A stretch of DNA of 64,000 nucleotides from an uncultured Pseudomonadales bacterium (lineage in GTDB: Bacteria; Pseudomonadota; Gammaproteobacteria; Pseudomonadales; Balneatricaceae), in contig CALKFY010000039.1 in NCBI GenBank assembly GCA_938084925.1, forward strand, positions 29,070-93,069, read 5' to 3'. How positions within the stretch are numbered: the first letter of the stretch is position 1; every line of letters begins with the position of its first letter. Below the pieces are notes generated by a model. It was not told where the DNA came from. It made no database searches and saw nothing but the letters and a program-made list of their open reading frames with translations. Position numbers and translations under genes: made by a program. Shown piece by piece: positions 1-7,877 of the stretch.

Positions 1-2
1 TG

Positions 3-512
3 AGCGTGATGTACAACGACTTCATTATGGTAGGGCCTCCTAGCGACCCAGCACGCTTGAGAGACTTGCACAAGGTTAGCGAGGGTTTACAAACTATTGC
101 CAATGCTAAGCAGCGTTTCTTGTCTCGTGGCGATGATTCGGGTACCCATAAGAAAGAACTACAATTGTGGCAAAGTATTGCAGCCAATCCTGGTTTTTCC
201 GGCTACCTGGAAGCTGGGCGTGGTATGGGGCATACTCTGCAAATGGCATCTGAATTGCAGGGTTATACCTTAACTGATCGCGGCACCTGGTTGTCCATGA
301 AAGATAAGCTAGACCTCAGTGTCGTACTGCAATCTGATCCACGCTTACTGAACCCCTACCAAGTTATTTTGATTAATCCTCAGCGTCATGCTCATGTGAA
401 AGTTGATTTGGCACGACACTTCCAGCAATGGCTGGTAGGGAAGTCAGGCCAGGCTGCCATTGGCAGTTTTAGAATTAATAATGAAATTCTTTTTGTGCCA
501 TCTGCCGATTAA
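3..512 (+). CDS. tupA: Tungstate ABC transporter, substrate-binding protein (5' truncated)
   Basis: This is the C-terminal part of the periplasmic oxyanion-binding component that delivers tungstate to TupBC. The reading frame is open to the left edge, so the GTG at base 6 in the ORF track is not a true start. The MYNDFIMVGP stretch and the late segment ending in INNEILFVPSAD fit TupA-type PBP-like domains, and the identification is reinforced by tupB and tupC directly downstream (21-nt gap to tupB). The N-terminal half, including any signal peptide, is outside the window. A molybdate-type binding protein is less likely given the TupB/TupC partners. Confidence 0.85.
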   Translation, partial: SVMYNDFIMVGPPSDPARLRDLHKVSEGLQTIANAKQRFLSRGDDSGTHKKELQLWQSIAANPGFSGYLEAGRGMGHTLQMASELQGYTLTDRGTWLSMKDKLDLSVVLQSDPRLLNPYQVILINPQRHAHVKVDLARHFQQWLVGKSGQAAIGSFRINNEILFVPSAD

Positions 513-532
513 ACGGATAAAGTGAGAGACTT

Positions 533-1243
533 ATGACGGAACTATGGCAAACCCTGTTACAAGCATTAGCGCAGCTCGCTAGTGGTGATGATCAGCTATG
601 GGGTATTGTGGGTGTTTCTTTTAGTGTTTCTCTTTCAGCATTGCTGATTGCATTGTTGCCTGCGTTGACGCTTGGTTTCGTGCTGGCCTATTACCAGTTC
701 CCTGGGCGTTGGATTGCCATAAGCATTCTAAATAGCTTGTTGGCGGTACCCACGGTAGTGGTTGGTTTAGTCTTGTATATGTTGTTATCAAGAGCTGGCC
801 CCTTGGGTGATTATCATCTTTTGTTTACTCAGCCGGCCATGGTAATCGGTCAAATTTTGCTTTGTTTCCCGTTGTTAGTTTCTATGAGTTTGAGTGCCTT
901 TCAAGCTGCGGATCAGCGAGTCTTGGAAACGGCCAGAACCTTGGGTGCCAATCGTTGGCAGGCCTTTACTACCTTATTGTTTGAAGTGCGTTTTGCCTTG
1001 ATGGCGGCCGTGGTAACCGCTTTTGGACGTATCATAGCCGAAGTAGGTTGCGCCATGATGGTGGGTGGTAACATTCTTCATCATACGCGAAATATCACTA
1101 CAGCTATTGCCTTGGAAACGGGCAAGGGTGAGTTTGTCCAAGGTGTGGCCTTGGGTTTGGTATTGTTGAGCTTATCCTTAGTGCTTAATGTGAGCTTAGG
1201 TTGGATGCAAAGTAACAGTCGTGTCTTAAGGCAGGCTTCATAA
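533..1243 (+). CDS. tupB: Tungstate ABC transporter, permease
   Basis: Inner-membrane permease of 236 aa, predicted to form the tungstate channel with TupC on the cytoplasmic side. It is strongly hydrophobic, with about five membrane segments. A binding-protein-dependent transport loop (ARTLGANRWQAFTTLLFEVR, around residues 134-153) matches the EAA loop that contacts the ATPase. Length fits TupB. It sits 21 nt after tupA, and its TAA overlaps the ATG of tupC by one base, so translation is probably coupled. WtpB/ModB-type permeases are the alternative, but the GKGEFVQGVALGLVLL end is typical of the Tup branch. Confidence 0.88.
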   Translation: MTELWQTLLQALAQLASGDDQLWGIVGVSFSVSLSALLIALLPALTLGFVLAYYQFPGRWIAISILNSLLAVPTVVVGLVLYMLLSRAGPLGDYHLLFTQPAMVIGQILLCFPLLVSMSLSAFQAADQRVLETARTLGANRWQAFTTLLFEVRFALMAAVVTAFGRIIAEVGCAMMVGGNILHHTRNITTAIALETGKGEFVQGVALGLVLLSLSLVLNVSLGWMQSNSRVLRQAS

Positions 1244-1869
1244 TGCGCCTAGTTCTTACCAACGTTAGCCAGGGCTTTGCTGCGCAACCTTTGTTTAGTA
1301 ATGCTAGTGCCACCCTACATAGTGGTCAGGCGGTGCATCTGCATGGGGCCAATGGCGCTGGCAAGTCTACCTTGATGAAAATTATGGCTGGCCTACAAAC
1401 ACCTCTTACAGGCAGGGTCGAAAGGGTGTTTGATAAAGCTGAGAAGAATAACCGCCAAGCGGTGATTTACTTGCATCAGCAAACCTACCTGTTCGATACC
1501 AATGTGCGCGCTAATGTGGAATACGGCCTCAAACTGCGGGGTGAAAAAAACACATCGAAGGTTGATGAAGCTTTGGAGTGGGCGCGCCTTGATCATATTC
1601 AAAATCGTGCCGCACATCATTTGTCGGGTGGCGAACGTCAGCGCTTAGCTTTGGCTAGAGCTTTGGTCTTGGATCCACAGGTCATTCTGTTAGACGAACC
1701 CAGTAGTAACTTAGACGTCGAGTCAATGGAGCGTATCCAGCACATGTTGGCTGAGCTGAAAGGTAAGGGCACTGGCTATTTGTTAGCTTGTCATCAGAAG
1801 AACTTGGTGAGTCAGTGTTGCGACCAAAACTGGTATTTGCAAAATGGCCAGTTAGTGATCGCAGATTAG
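1243..1869 (+). CDS. tupC: Tungstate ABC transporter, ATP-binding protein
   Basis: Cytoplasmic ATPase of 208 aa that powers tungstate import. The Walker A motif GANGAGKST lies at residues 35-43, the ABC signature LSGGERQRLALARAL starts near residue 127, and Walker B with the following D-loop reads VILLDEPSSNLD. It is a minimal single-domain ABC subunit without a C-terminal regulatory TOBE domain, as is usual for TupC. It is the last gene of tupABC; the next gene is convergent. Tungsten supply implies at least one tungsto- or molybdoenzyme in the cell; the only one visible here is MsrP at 32.5 kb, which normally uses molybdenum. Confidence 0.88.
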   Translation: MRLVLTNVSQGFAAQPLFSNASATLHSGQAVHLHGANGAGKSTLMKIMAGLQTPLTGRVERVFDKAEKNNRQAVIYLHQQTYLFDTNVRANVEYGLKLRGEKNTSKVDEALEWARLDHIQNRAAHHLSGGERQRLALARALVLDPQVILLDEPSSNLDVESMERIQHMLAELKGKGTGYLLACHQKNLVSQCCDQNWYLQNGQLVIAD

Positions 1870-1888
1870 ATCCTTGATTGTCGCCAAA

Positions 1889-2512
1889 TTAATGGCGACG
1901 TGCTTTCTTTTTACCATAAGGCGGTTTGCCTTTAGGCTTGTCAGCAGGCACACGGAACAACAAGAATAGATCTTGTACCAGTTCTGGAATTTGATCGCAT
2001 AACTGTTGGCAGAACTTAGGATCTTTGCGTAACTCGGCTAGTTCTTGGTCTTCGTCTAGGTTGGCCGCAAGCATAAACGGCAACAAGCATTCTGCTACCG
2101 CATCTTCATGTTCGCCAAACCACGCATCTTCTTGACTGAATACCACTTCCATAAAGCCTTGAGCCCAGTATTCCAGTAGGCAATCACCTTCTTCATCGAT
2201 TTCTAAAGTTAGGTCACATGGTGGGTCGATAACAATATCTGATTCTAAGCAAGTACGGATATAGTTATTTTCCTGAAGTATTAGATCTACCATAGCAGCA
2301 TCGATGTTGCAGGCATCAGATTGTGGATTTTCTGCTAGTACGTTGGTAAGCCATGCGGATTCAGTCATGGGTGAAGGGCTGACGTTTAGGGCACACAAGT
2401 AACCGTGTAGAGCGATATAATCAAGGGCTTCTTCTTTCAGGTTGTCAGACAACAAGTAGTCATCTAGTTGTTCTAATTGTTCGTCAGTTAACGGTTCGCA
2501 TGAATTGGACAT
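1889..2512 (-). CDS. UPF0149 (YgfB/YecA) family protein
   Basis: Protein of 207 aa, acidic over most of its length with a basic tail ending GKKKARRH. The opening DEQLEQLDDYLLS, the LHGYLCAL segment and the C-terminal helical part match the UPF0149/YgfB-YecA family. I chose the ATG at 2512 rather than the upstream TTG at 2527 of the ORF track, because a GAGAG element precedes the ATG and family members start near MSNS. Its molecular role is not established. It converges with tupC and is divergent from recQ. The lysine-rich tail could contact nucleic acid, but that is only a guess. Confidence 0.75.
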   Translation of the reverse strand: MSNSCEPLTDEQLEQLDDYLLSDNLKEEALDYIALHGYLCALNVSPSPMTESAWLTNVLAENPQSDACNIDAAMVDLILQENNYIRTCLESDIVIDPPCDLTLEIDEEGDCLLEYWAQGFMEVVFSQEDAWFGEHEDAVAECLLPFMLAANLDEDQELAELRKDPKFCQQLCDQIPELVQDLFLLFRVPADKPKGKPPYGKKKARRH

Positions 2513-2620
2513 GGTCGCTGCTCTCAATGCTGGTAGGAATACGGCTTATTGTAACCCAATTTGTTTTATTTGGGCATTGTCTAATGACATATGCAAAGCG
2601 CTCAAGGATAATAGCGCGCC

Positions 2621-4414
2621 ATGTACGACAGTCCCCAATCCCTATTGCACAGCCTATTTGGCTACGAAGAATTTCGTGGCCAGCAAGGACAAATTATCGA
2701 CCACCTCATTAATGGTGGTGATGCTTTAGTATTGATGCCTACTGGGGGCGGTAAATCTCTGTGTTTTCAAATACCTGCTTTAATGCGTCCAGGCCTTGGT
2801 GTGGTGGTTTCGCCATTGATCGCCTTGATGCAAGATCAGGTCATGGCGTTACAGCAATTGGGGGTCAAGGCACAAGCTTTGCACTCAGCAATGGACTGGC
2901 AGACGCAACAACATATTGAGCAACAAGTTCTCAATGGCGAACTGGAGTTGTTATATGTCTCTCCAGAGCGGCTTTTGACCCAGCGTTGCCTAGATATGCT
3001 AAAAGCCGTTGAAATCAGCCTATTTTCTATTGATGAGGCTCACTGTGTGTCTCAATGGGGGCACGACTTTAGACCCGAATATCTGCAATTAGATTGCTTG
3101 CAGCAGCTATTTCCACGGGTGCCAAGAGTTGCCTTAACGGCGACGGCTGATGGTCCTACTCAGGCAGAAATGGTGAAACGCTTGCACTTGCAGCAAGCTG
3201 AGCAATTCATTAGTAGCTTTGATCGTCCCAATATTCGCTATCGTATCTTGCAGAAGCAGCAGGGTAAGCAGCAGTTACTACGCTTTATTCAAACCCAACA
3301 TCAAGACAGTGCTGGTATCGTTTACTGCGGTTCACGTAAGAAGGTGGATGAACTAGCCCAATGGTTAAGTCAATCTGGTGTGCCAGCCTTGCCTTACCAT
3401 GCGGGTATGAGTGCTGATCAGCGTAGTCAAAATCAAGCTAGGTTCCTGCAAGAAGAAGGCTTAGTCATGGTGGCGACTATTGCCTTTGGTATGGGTATCG
3501 ACAAGCCTAACGTGCGCTTTGTAGCGCATATAGACCTACCCAAGAGCATTGAGTCTTACTACCAAGAAACAGGCCGTGCTGGCCGTGACGGTTTGCCTGC
3601 CGATGCATGGATGATTTATGGATTGCAAGATGTCGTCTGGTTGCGTCAGCGTTTGATGGAATCGGAAATGGACGAGGCGATTAAGCGTTCAGAGCAAGCC
3701 AAGCTAGATTCTATGCTAGGTTTATGTGAAGTTACTTCCTGTCGTCGTCAGGTGTTATTGGGTTATTTTGGTGAAAAACTTGAACAAGTCTGTGGCAACT
3801 GTGATAACTGTTTAGAGCCTGTGGCGACTTTCGACGGCACGGAAGTTGCCCGTAAGGCTTTGTCTTGTGTATACCGTAGCGGTCAGCGTTACGGTGTTAG
3901 CCACCTAGTGGATATCTTGTTAGGCAAGCCTACAGATAAGATAAAACAAGCTGGTCATGATCAAATCACCACTTTTGCTATTGGCCAAGAGTTAGACCAA
4001 AAGCAGTGGCGTTCCGTATTCCGACAGCTTCTCGCTCAAGGCTTTATTGCCAGTGATCCCACCGTTTACGGTGGTATAAAGCTTATGCCCGATTGCCGAC
4101 CATTGCTTAAAGGCGAAACCTCTATTCAGTTACGTCTAGATCGTAAGGTTTCTAGCAAAGCTGGCAAGAAGCAACGCACGCCAGTAGCCGTGGCAGATTT
4201 AGGCTTATGGCAAGCTCTACGCGAGCAGCGTATGGCCTTAGCCCAAGAACAATCCGTACCTCCTTATGTCATCTTCAGCGATGCCACTTTGCTGGCCATG
4301 ATCGAAACCAAGCCTCAGACTCTTCTGCAAATGAATGATGTGCCTGGTGTCGGTGAGAAGAAACTTGACCGTTACGGCGAAACCTTCCTTGCCGTCATCG
4401 CCGAACACGCCTGA
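2621..4414 (+). CDS. recQ: ATP-dependent DNA helicase RecQ
   Basis: A 3'-5' DNA helicase of 597 aa, used in RecF-pathway recombination and fork repair. The helicase core carries Walker [13 protein letters not shown] (about residues 39-50), the DEAH box [17 protein letters not shown], and motif [12 protein letters not shown]. The RQC zinc site shows four cysteines (CEVTSCRRQ followed by CGNCDNC). The last about 75 residues form an HRDC domain with the [13 protein letters not shown] helix. Length is close to E. coli RecQ (about 609 aa) and all expected domains are present. The start is ATG 2621. It appears monocistronic, followed by a long structured spacer. Confidence 0.97.
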   Translation: MYDSPQSLLHSLFGYEEFRGQQGQIIDHLINGGDALVLMPTGGGKSLCFQIPALMRPGLGVVVSPLIALMQDQVMALQQLGVKAQALHSAMDWQTQQHIEQQVLNGELELLYVSPERLLTQRCLDMLKAVEISLFSIDEAHCVSQWGHDFRPEYLQLDCLQQLFPRVPRVALTATADGPTQAEMVKRLHLQQAEQFISSFDRPNIRYRILQKQQGKQQLLRFIQTQHQDSAGIVYCGSRKKVDELAQWLSQSGVPALPYHAGMSADQRSQNQARFLQEEGLVMVATIAFGMGIDKPNVRFVAHIDLPKSIESYYQETGRAGRDGLPADAWMIYGLQDVVWLRQRLMESEMDEAIKRSEQAKLDSMLGLCEVTSCRRQVLLGYFGEKLEQVCGNCDNCLEPVATFDGTEVARKALSCVYRSGQRYGVSHLVDILLGKPTDKIKQAGHDQITTFAIGQELDQKQWRSVFRQLLAQGFIASDPTVYGGIKLMPDCRPLLKGETSIQLRLDRKVSSKAGKKQRTPVAVADLGLWQALREQRMALAQEQSVPPYVIFSDATLLAMIETKPQTLLQMNDVPGVGEKKLDRYGETFLAVIAEHA

Positions 4415-4473
4415 TCCTATTTACGCTGTAGTTTAATCTGTGGTCCCTAGGCCTGGCTTGTGAGTACAGGCCC

Positions 4474-4526
4474 GGGTGATAAATCTTTTTCTGTCCTAAA
4501 AAGCAGGCAGAAAAAGAATTTCACCC
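4474..4526. repeat. Inverted repeat 1 of the recQ spacer
   Basis: The left arm GGGTGATAAATCTTTTTCTG (4474-4493) pairs with the complement of CAGAAAAAGAATTTCACCC (4508-4526), with one small bulge and a mismatch, leaving a loop of about 14 nt. The arm resembles that of the 20-bp palindrome 200 bp downstream (shared core GGGTG-AATTCTTTT), so the same motif occurs four times here as two inverted pairs. It lies about 60 nt after the recQ stop and could end recQ transcripts, but there is no downstream T-tract. Confidence 0.6.
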
Positions 4527-4560
4527 TGTCCTCCATCTCACCGTGCTAGTCTCTAGGGGG

Positions 4561-4659
4561 CCCAAGATTCCTAGACGAGCGCTGTAGTACTAATGTGCCA
4601 TTCGCGGCTGCAGGTATGTGCGAGCTAAAGGGCTACGTAGCTCGTCATCGAGTCTTGGG
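4561..4659. repeat. Imperfect long inverted repeat in the recQ spacer
   Basis: CCCAAGATTCCTAGACGAG (4561-4579) and CTCGTCATCGAGTCTTGGG (4641-4659) are complementary at 15 of 19 positions. They enclose a nested 7-bp repeat, CGAGCTA / TAGCTCG (4621-4644), that shares bases with the right arm, so the two pairings compete. This could reflect alternative RNA structures or simply overlapping palindromic fragments. Confidence 0.45.
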
Positions 4660-4689
4660 GATCTATCGGCGGCACTTGATGAATAAATG

Positions 4690-4748
4690 ATCTGGGTGCA
4701 ATTCTTTTGTGCCCGTATTTTGGGCCAACAAAAGAATTGCACCCAGAT
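4690..4748. repeat. Perfect 21-bp palindrome with a nested stem
   Basis: TCTGGGTGCAATTCTTTTGT (4691-4710) is exactly complementary to 4728-4747, and the flanking A4690-T4748 also pairs. Inside the loop GCCC (4711-4714) pairs with GGGC (4722-4725), leaving a two-base bulge. No T-tract follows on either strand, so it is not a classical intrinsic terminator. It may be an operator, a REP-like element or part of a structured RNA. Confidence 0.7.
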
Positions 4749-4885
4749 AAAAATTCTCAGAGGTCAGATAGGGAACCACAAGACTTAAATTGAGCTGAGT
4801 AGGTGGGGGAAGTACTTCGAAGCTGCCACTGAGCTATATTTATATGGTAAAATCGCCGCCAAATTAAGTAACCAAAGCAATCCCC

Positions 4886-5422
4886 ATGGCAAGCCTACAA
4901 GAACAGTTAATGAAAGCCGGTTTGGCTAACGAAAAACAAGCCAAGCAAGCTTCCAAAGCTAGCAAAAAGAAAGCCCGTGACCAGCGTAAAGGCGTGGACA
5001 CAGGTGAATCTGCAGCAGACCGTGCTGCACGTGAAAAACAGCAGCAGGCAGAGCGCTCCAAGCAGCTTAATGCCCAGCGTGATGCGCAGCAGCAAGCCAA
5101 AGCATTCGTGGCTCAGGTTAAGCAAATGGTAGAAGGCTGCCGCTTGGACATTAGTGGTGGTGAACAGGCTTACAACTTCGTTGACGGTAAGGCTATCAAA
5201 AAACTCTACGTGACTGCGGAACAACAAGGTTCCCTAAGTCGCGGTCACTTGGTTATCGTGGGTCTTGAGGGTGAATACAGCGTGGTGCCAGCTAGCGTTG
5301 GTGAACGTGCCCTAGAACGTACCGACAAGGTATTGGTTGTTAAAGCCGACGTGAAAGAAGATGTGGCAGAAGAAGACGACCCTTATGCGGACTATGTTAT
5401 TCCTGATGACTTGATGTGGTAA
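4886..5422 (+). CDS. DUF2058 (YaiL-like) family protein
   Basis: Protein of 178 aa beginning MASLQEQLMKAGLANEKQAKQ, typical of the DUF2058 family that includes E. coli YaiL, often annotated as nucleoprotein/polynucleotide-associated. The first 80 residues are a highly charged K/Q/A/R-rich helix, probably a coiled coil, followed by a compact domain with FVDGKAIKKLYV and LVIVGLEGEYSVVP segments and an acidic tail. The biochemical role is not established. ttcA follows after 9 nt, suggesting a common transcript. Confidence 0.8.
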   Translation: MASLQEQLMKAGLANEKQAKQASKASKKKARDQRKGVDTGESAADRAAREKQQQAERSKQLNAQRDAQQQAKAFVAQVKQMVEGCRLDISGGEQAYNFVDGKAIKKLYVTAEQQGSLSRGHLVIVGLEGEYSVVPASVGERALERTDKVLVVKADVKEDVAEEDDPYADYVIPDDLMW

Positions 5423-5431
5423 TACTGAATA

Positions 5432-6361
5432 ATGGTTGATGTATACACTCCAGACCAAACTGCTGAACTAGCGCCTGCAGCAGCTGTTGTAGCGGCAAAC
5501 AATATCGATGATGCAGATGCTGCCAAAGAGATCAAAACACGCTTAAACAAGCTTCAGAAGCGCCTGCGTCGTGATGTAGGTAGGGCAATTGAAGATTACA
5601 CCATGATTGAAGCTGGCGATAAGGTTATGGTGTGCTTGTCTGGCGGTAAAGATTCCTACACTATGTTGGATATCTTGCTCAATCTGCAAAAGAGCGCTCC
5701 CGTTGATTTTGGCATAGTGGCGGTTAACCTTGATCAGAAACAACCAGGTTTTCCTGAGCATATTTTGCCTGCTTATCTAGCAAGCATCGGTGTCGATTAT
5801 CATGTTATCGAACGTGATACCTATAGCGTGGTGAAAGCCGTCGTGCCAGAGGGCAAGACCACCTGTGGTCTTTGCTCACGCATGCGCCGTGGTACCTTGT
5901 ACCGCTGGGCTGAAGAAAATGGGATTACCAAGATTGCCCTCGGCCATCATCGTGATGACATACTACAAACCTTATTCTTGAACATGTTCCATGGTGGCAA
6001 GCTCAAAGCTATGCCAGCGCGTTTGTTAAGCGATGATGGTAAGCACACGGTGATTCGCCCATTGGCTTATGCCCGTGAAGACGACATCATTGCTTATTCA
6101 GATCTTAAGCAATTTCCTATTATTCCTTGTAATCTGTGTGGTTCTCAAGAAAATCTACAACGTCAGCATATTAAAGGTATGCTAAACGATTGGCAGGAGC
6201 AGTATCCAGGACGCATCGAAAATATGGCGAGAGCGCTACAGCATGCTGTGCCATCACATTTGATGGATCGTGAATTGCATGATTTTACTGGCAAGAGTAG
6301 CCAGCAAGTACGTGGGGAAGAAAGCCAAGAAGATGCGAGTTTAGAACTTCTTTCACTTTAA
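5432..6361 (+). CDS. ttcA: tRNA 2-thiocytidine(32) synthetase TtcA
   Basis: TtcA adenylates and thiolates cytidine 32 of certain tRNAs, using a [4Fe-4S] cluster. The PP-loop [11 protein letters not shown] lies around residues 70-80. Two cysteine pairs, CGLC (near residue 146) and CNLC (near residue 234), are the family's cluster and catalytic cysteines. At 309 aa it matches the family, with an extra variable N-terminus of about 40 residues. ATG 5432 follows the DUF2058 stop by 9 nt; a later start near the conserved [14 protein letters not shown] helix is possible but not needed. The gene ends 9 nt before a REP-like palindrome and converges with apt. Confidence 0.95.
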   Translation: MVDVYTPDQTAELAPAAAVVAANNIDDADAAKEIKTRLNKLQKRLRRDVGRAIEDYTMIEAGDKVMVCLSGGKDSYTMLDILLNLQKSAPVDFGIVAVNLDQKQPGFPEHILPAYLASIGVDYHVIERDTYSVVKAVVPEGKTTCGLCSRMRRGTLYRWAEENGITKIALGHHRDDILQTLFLNMFHGGKLKAMPARLLSDDGKHTVIRPLAYAREDDIIAYSDLKQFPIIPCNLCGSQENLQRQHIKGMLNDWQEQYPGRIENMARALQHAVPSHLMDRELHDFTGKSSQQVRGEESQEDASLELLSL

Positions 6362-6370
6362 ACTATAGAC

Positions 6371-6395
6371 GGGGTCAGACCTCAGGTCTGACCCC
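6371..6395. repeat. REP-like 25-bp palindrome
   Basis: GGGGTCAGACCT (6371-6382) and AGGTCTGACCCC (6384-6395) form a perfect inverted repeat around a single C. It fills half of the 51-bp spacer between the convergent ttcA and apt genes. A degenerate copy lies at 42672-42696. From memory, GGGGTCAGACC-type palindromes recur in gammaproteobacterial genomes as REP-like sequences linked to Y1 (TnpA-REP) transposases. No such transposase is in this window. Confidence 0.7.
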
Positions 6396-6412
6396 AAATA
6401 TCAAAATTTCAA

Positions 6413-6943
6413 CTAATAAGCGCACAAGCTGAAGCAAGGGATGCCAACACTAGCCACACGGGCACTGCCGCCTAAGTCAGGCAGGTCTACAATGGCAGCT
6501 ACTTCTGTTACTTCAGCACCCAAGCGCTTTATCAGGCTAATGGCCGCCATCAAAGTGCCACCTGTAGCAATCAAATCATCAAACAACAATACCTTATCAC
6601 CATCGCCACAGGCATCAACCTGCATTTCTACGGTGGTAGTACCGTATTCTAAGGTGTAATCTTCGCTTACACATTCGCCTGGCAACTTGCCTTTTTTACG
6701 TACTAGGATCAAAGGTAGGTTGAGTTTGTAAGCCATAATGGAGGCAGCTAAAAAGCCACGTGCGTCAATACAAGCAATATGGGTGACTTCTGTATTCATA
6801 AAGCGAGAGCAAAGTTCATTGACCAGGTGGTGTAAAACCTTTGGGTCCTTGAATAAAGGCGTGATGTCGCGAAAGGTTACACCGGCTTCAGGCCAGTCTT
6901 GAACAGCGCGAATGACGTTGCGTAAATCGATATCTTGGGTCAT
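6413..6943 (-). CDS. apt: Adenine phosphoribosyltransferase
   Basis: Purine-salvage enzyme making AMP from adenine and PRPP, 176 aa. The PRPP-binding motif VLLFDDLIATGGTL (about residues 118-131) and the family start of the PEAGVTFRDITPLFKDP type are intact. Length is standard. The start ATG 6943 is preceded by GGAG at good spacing. It is the last gene of a minus-strand run after ccoS and the TauE-like gene (16-nt gap), so it may be read from the ccoG operon, but there is no functional link to respiration. Confidence 0.96.
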   Translation of the reverse strand: MTQDIDLRNVIRAVQDWPEAGVTFRDITPLFKDPKVLHHLVNELCSRFMNTEVTHIACIDARGFLAASIMAYKLNLPLILVRKKGKLPGECVSEDYTLEYGTTTVEMQVDACGDGDKVLLFDDLIATGGTLMAAISLIKRLGAEVTEVAAIVDLPDLGGSARVASVGIPCFSLCAY

Positions 6944-6959
6944 AGGTTACTCCAGTCAG

Positions 6960-7622
6960 TTACGACCATATAGGTAGGGTGTATAACCCTAAAATCATCA
7001 TAGATAAGCCCAACAGGCGTTGGCTTAGTTTGTGGCGCAACAAATCTTTCATTTGTTGCGCGAGTATGCCACTAGCTAAGTTTGCAGGCAGGGTGCCAAC
7101 ACCAAATGCCAGCATCAAGAGGGCGCTTTGCTGCCAATCAGCGGAGCTAGCTGCCCAAATTAAACTTGAATAAATTAAGCCGCAAGGTAACCAGCCCCAG
7201 AGTAAACCAAGCGCTAAAGCTTGGGGGAGGCTTTGGATGGGCATTAAACCTTTGGTAAGGGGTTGTAGTAATGTCCATATACCTTTACCAATAACTTCTA
7301 TGCGTCTTACGCCTTGCCATATCTGTGCTATCGCTAAGCCCATTAGCATGAGCATGCCGCCGGCAAAGTACAGACTGAATTCTAAATACTGATTGAGTTG
7401 CAGGCCATTGGTCAAGCTACCAATCAAGCCGCCCACTAGGGCACCTATTAAGGCGTAGCTAAGAATACGACCAAGATTAAATACTAAGCTATAGGCTAGG
7501 GCCTTACTTCCGTCGTGTTTGACGCCAAGAGTGAGGGCGGCACTGATGCCACCGCACATGCCGATACAATGGCCAGCCCCGGCAAAGCCAATGGCAACTG
7601 CTGCCAGTACTTCTGGGCTCAT
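6960..7622 (-). CDS. Sulfite exporter TauE/SafE-like membrane protein of the cco locus
   Basis: Membrane protein of 220 aa with about six hydrophobic segments, beginning with the conserved GFAGAGHCIGMCGGI motif that carries two cysteines, and a second half containing WLPCGLIYSSL. This is the COG2836 type, commonly next to ccoS in proteobacteria and distantly related to the DsbD membrane domain. A role in copper or redox handling for cbb3 oxidase biogenesis is inferred from context, not shown. The ATG follows the ccoS TAA by three bases, so the two are likely translationally coupled. Confidence 0.8.
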   Translation of the reverse strand: MSPEVLAAVAIGFAGAGHCIGMCGGISAALTLGVKHDGSKALAYSLVFNLGRILSYALIGALVGGLIGSLTNGLQLNQYLEFSLYFAGGMLMLMGLAIAQIWQGVRRIEVIGKGIWTLLQPLTKGLMPIQSLPQALALGLLWGWLPCGLIYSSLIWAASSADWQQSALLMLAFGVGTLPANLASGILAQQMKDLLRHKLSQRLLGLSMMILGLYTLPIWS

Positions 7623-7625
7623 AAC

Positions 7626-7850
7626 TTAGTCGTCGCTCTTTTCTTGCTTGTTATCGGTAGTCTTTTTTGTACTCGATTTTAGTCCTTTGGCTTCATCAGG
7701 GATTAGGTCATAATCGTCATCAAACAGGATCTTGCTTGCTGGTGAGTCCATATCATCAAATTGACCGCTTTTTAAGGACCAATGTAGGCCGTAGGTAGCA
7801 ACAGCAACCAGAATAATGGCAACGGGAATAAGTAGAAATATGATATCCAT
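7626..7850 (-). CDS. ccoS: cbb3 oxidase assembly protein CcoS
   Basis: Small membrane protein of 74 aa required for cofactor insertion into cbb3 oxidase in studied bacteria. It has one N-terminal transmembrane helix (IIFLLIPVAIILVAVATYGLHW), then the typical SGQFDDMDSPASKILFDDD segment, and a charged lysine-rich tail. AAGG precedes the start ATG 7850. It lies 27 nt after ccoI within ccoGHIS. Confidence 0.95.
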   Translation of the reverse strand: MDIIFLLIPVAIILVAVATYGLHWSLKSGQFDDMDSPASKILFDDDYDLIPDEAKGLKSSTKKTTDNKQEKSDD

Positions 7851-7877
7851 GATAGGCCTTACAAATCTATTGAGAGT

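Larger units (their letters stand above)
4415..4885. other. Structured non-coding spacer between recQ and the DUF2058 gene
   Basis: This spacer of 471 bases has no credible ORF. It contains three inverted repeats listed separately (4474-4526, 4561-4659, 4690-4748) and a smaller one at 4621-4644 (CGAGCTA / TAGCTCG). Near the downstream gene a possible extended -10 (TGGTAAAAT, about 4845-4853) could drive transcription of the DUF2058 gene. The density of palindromes is far above the other spacers in the window outside the repeat family, so it may hold a structured RNA or a small palindromic element. Confidence 0.5.
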
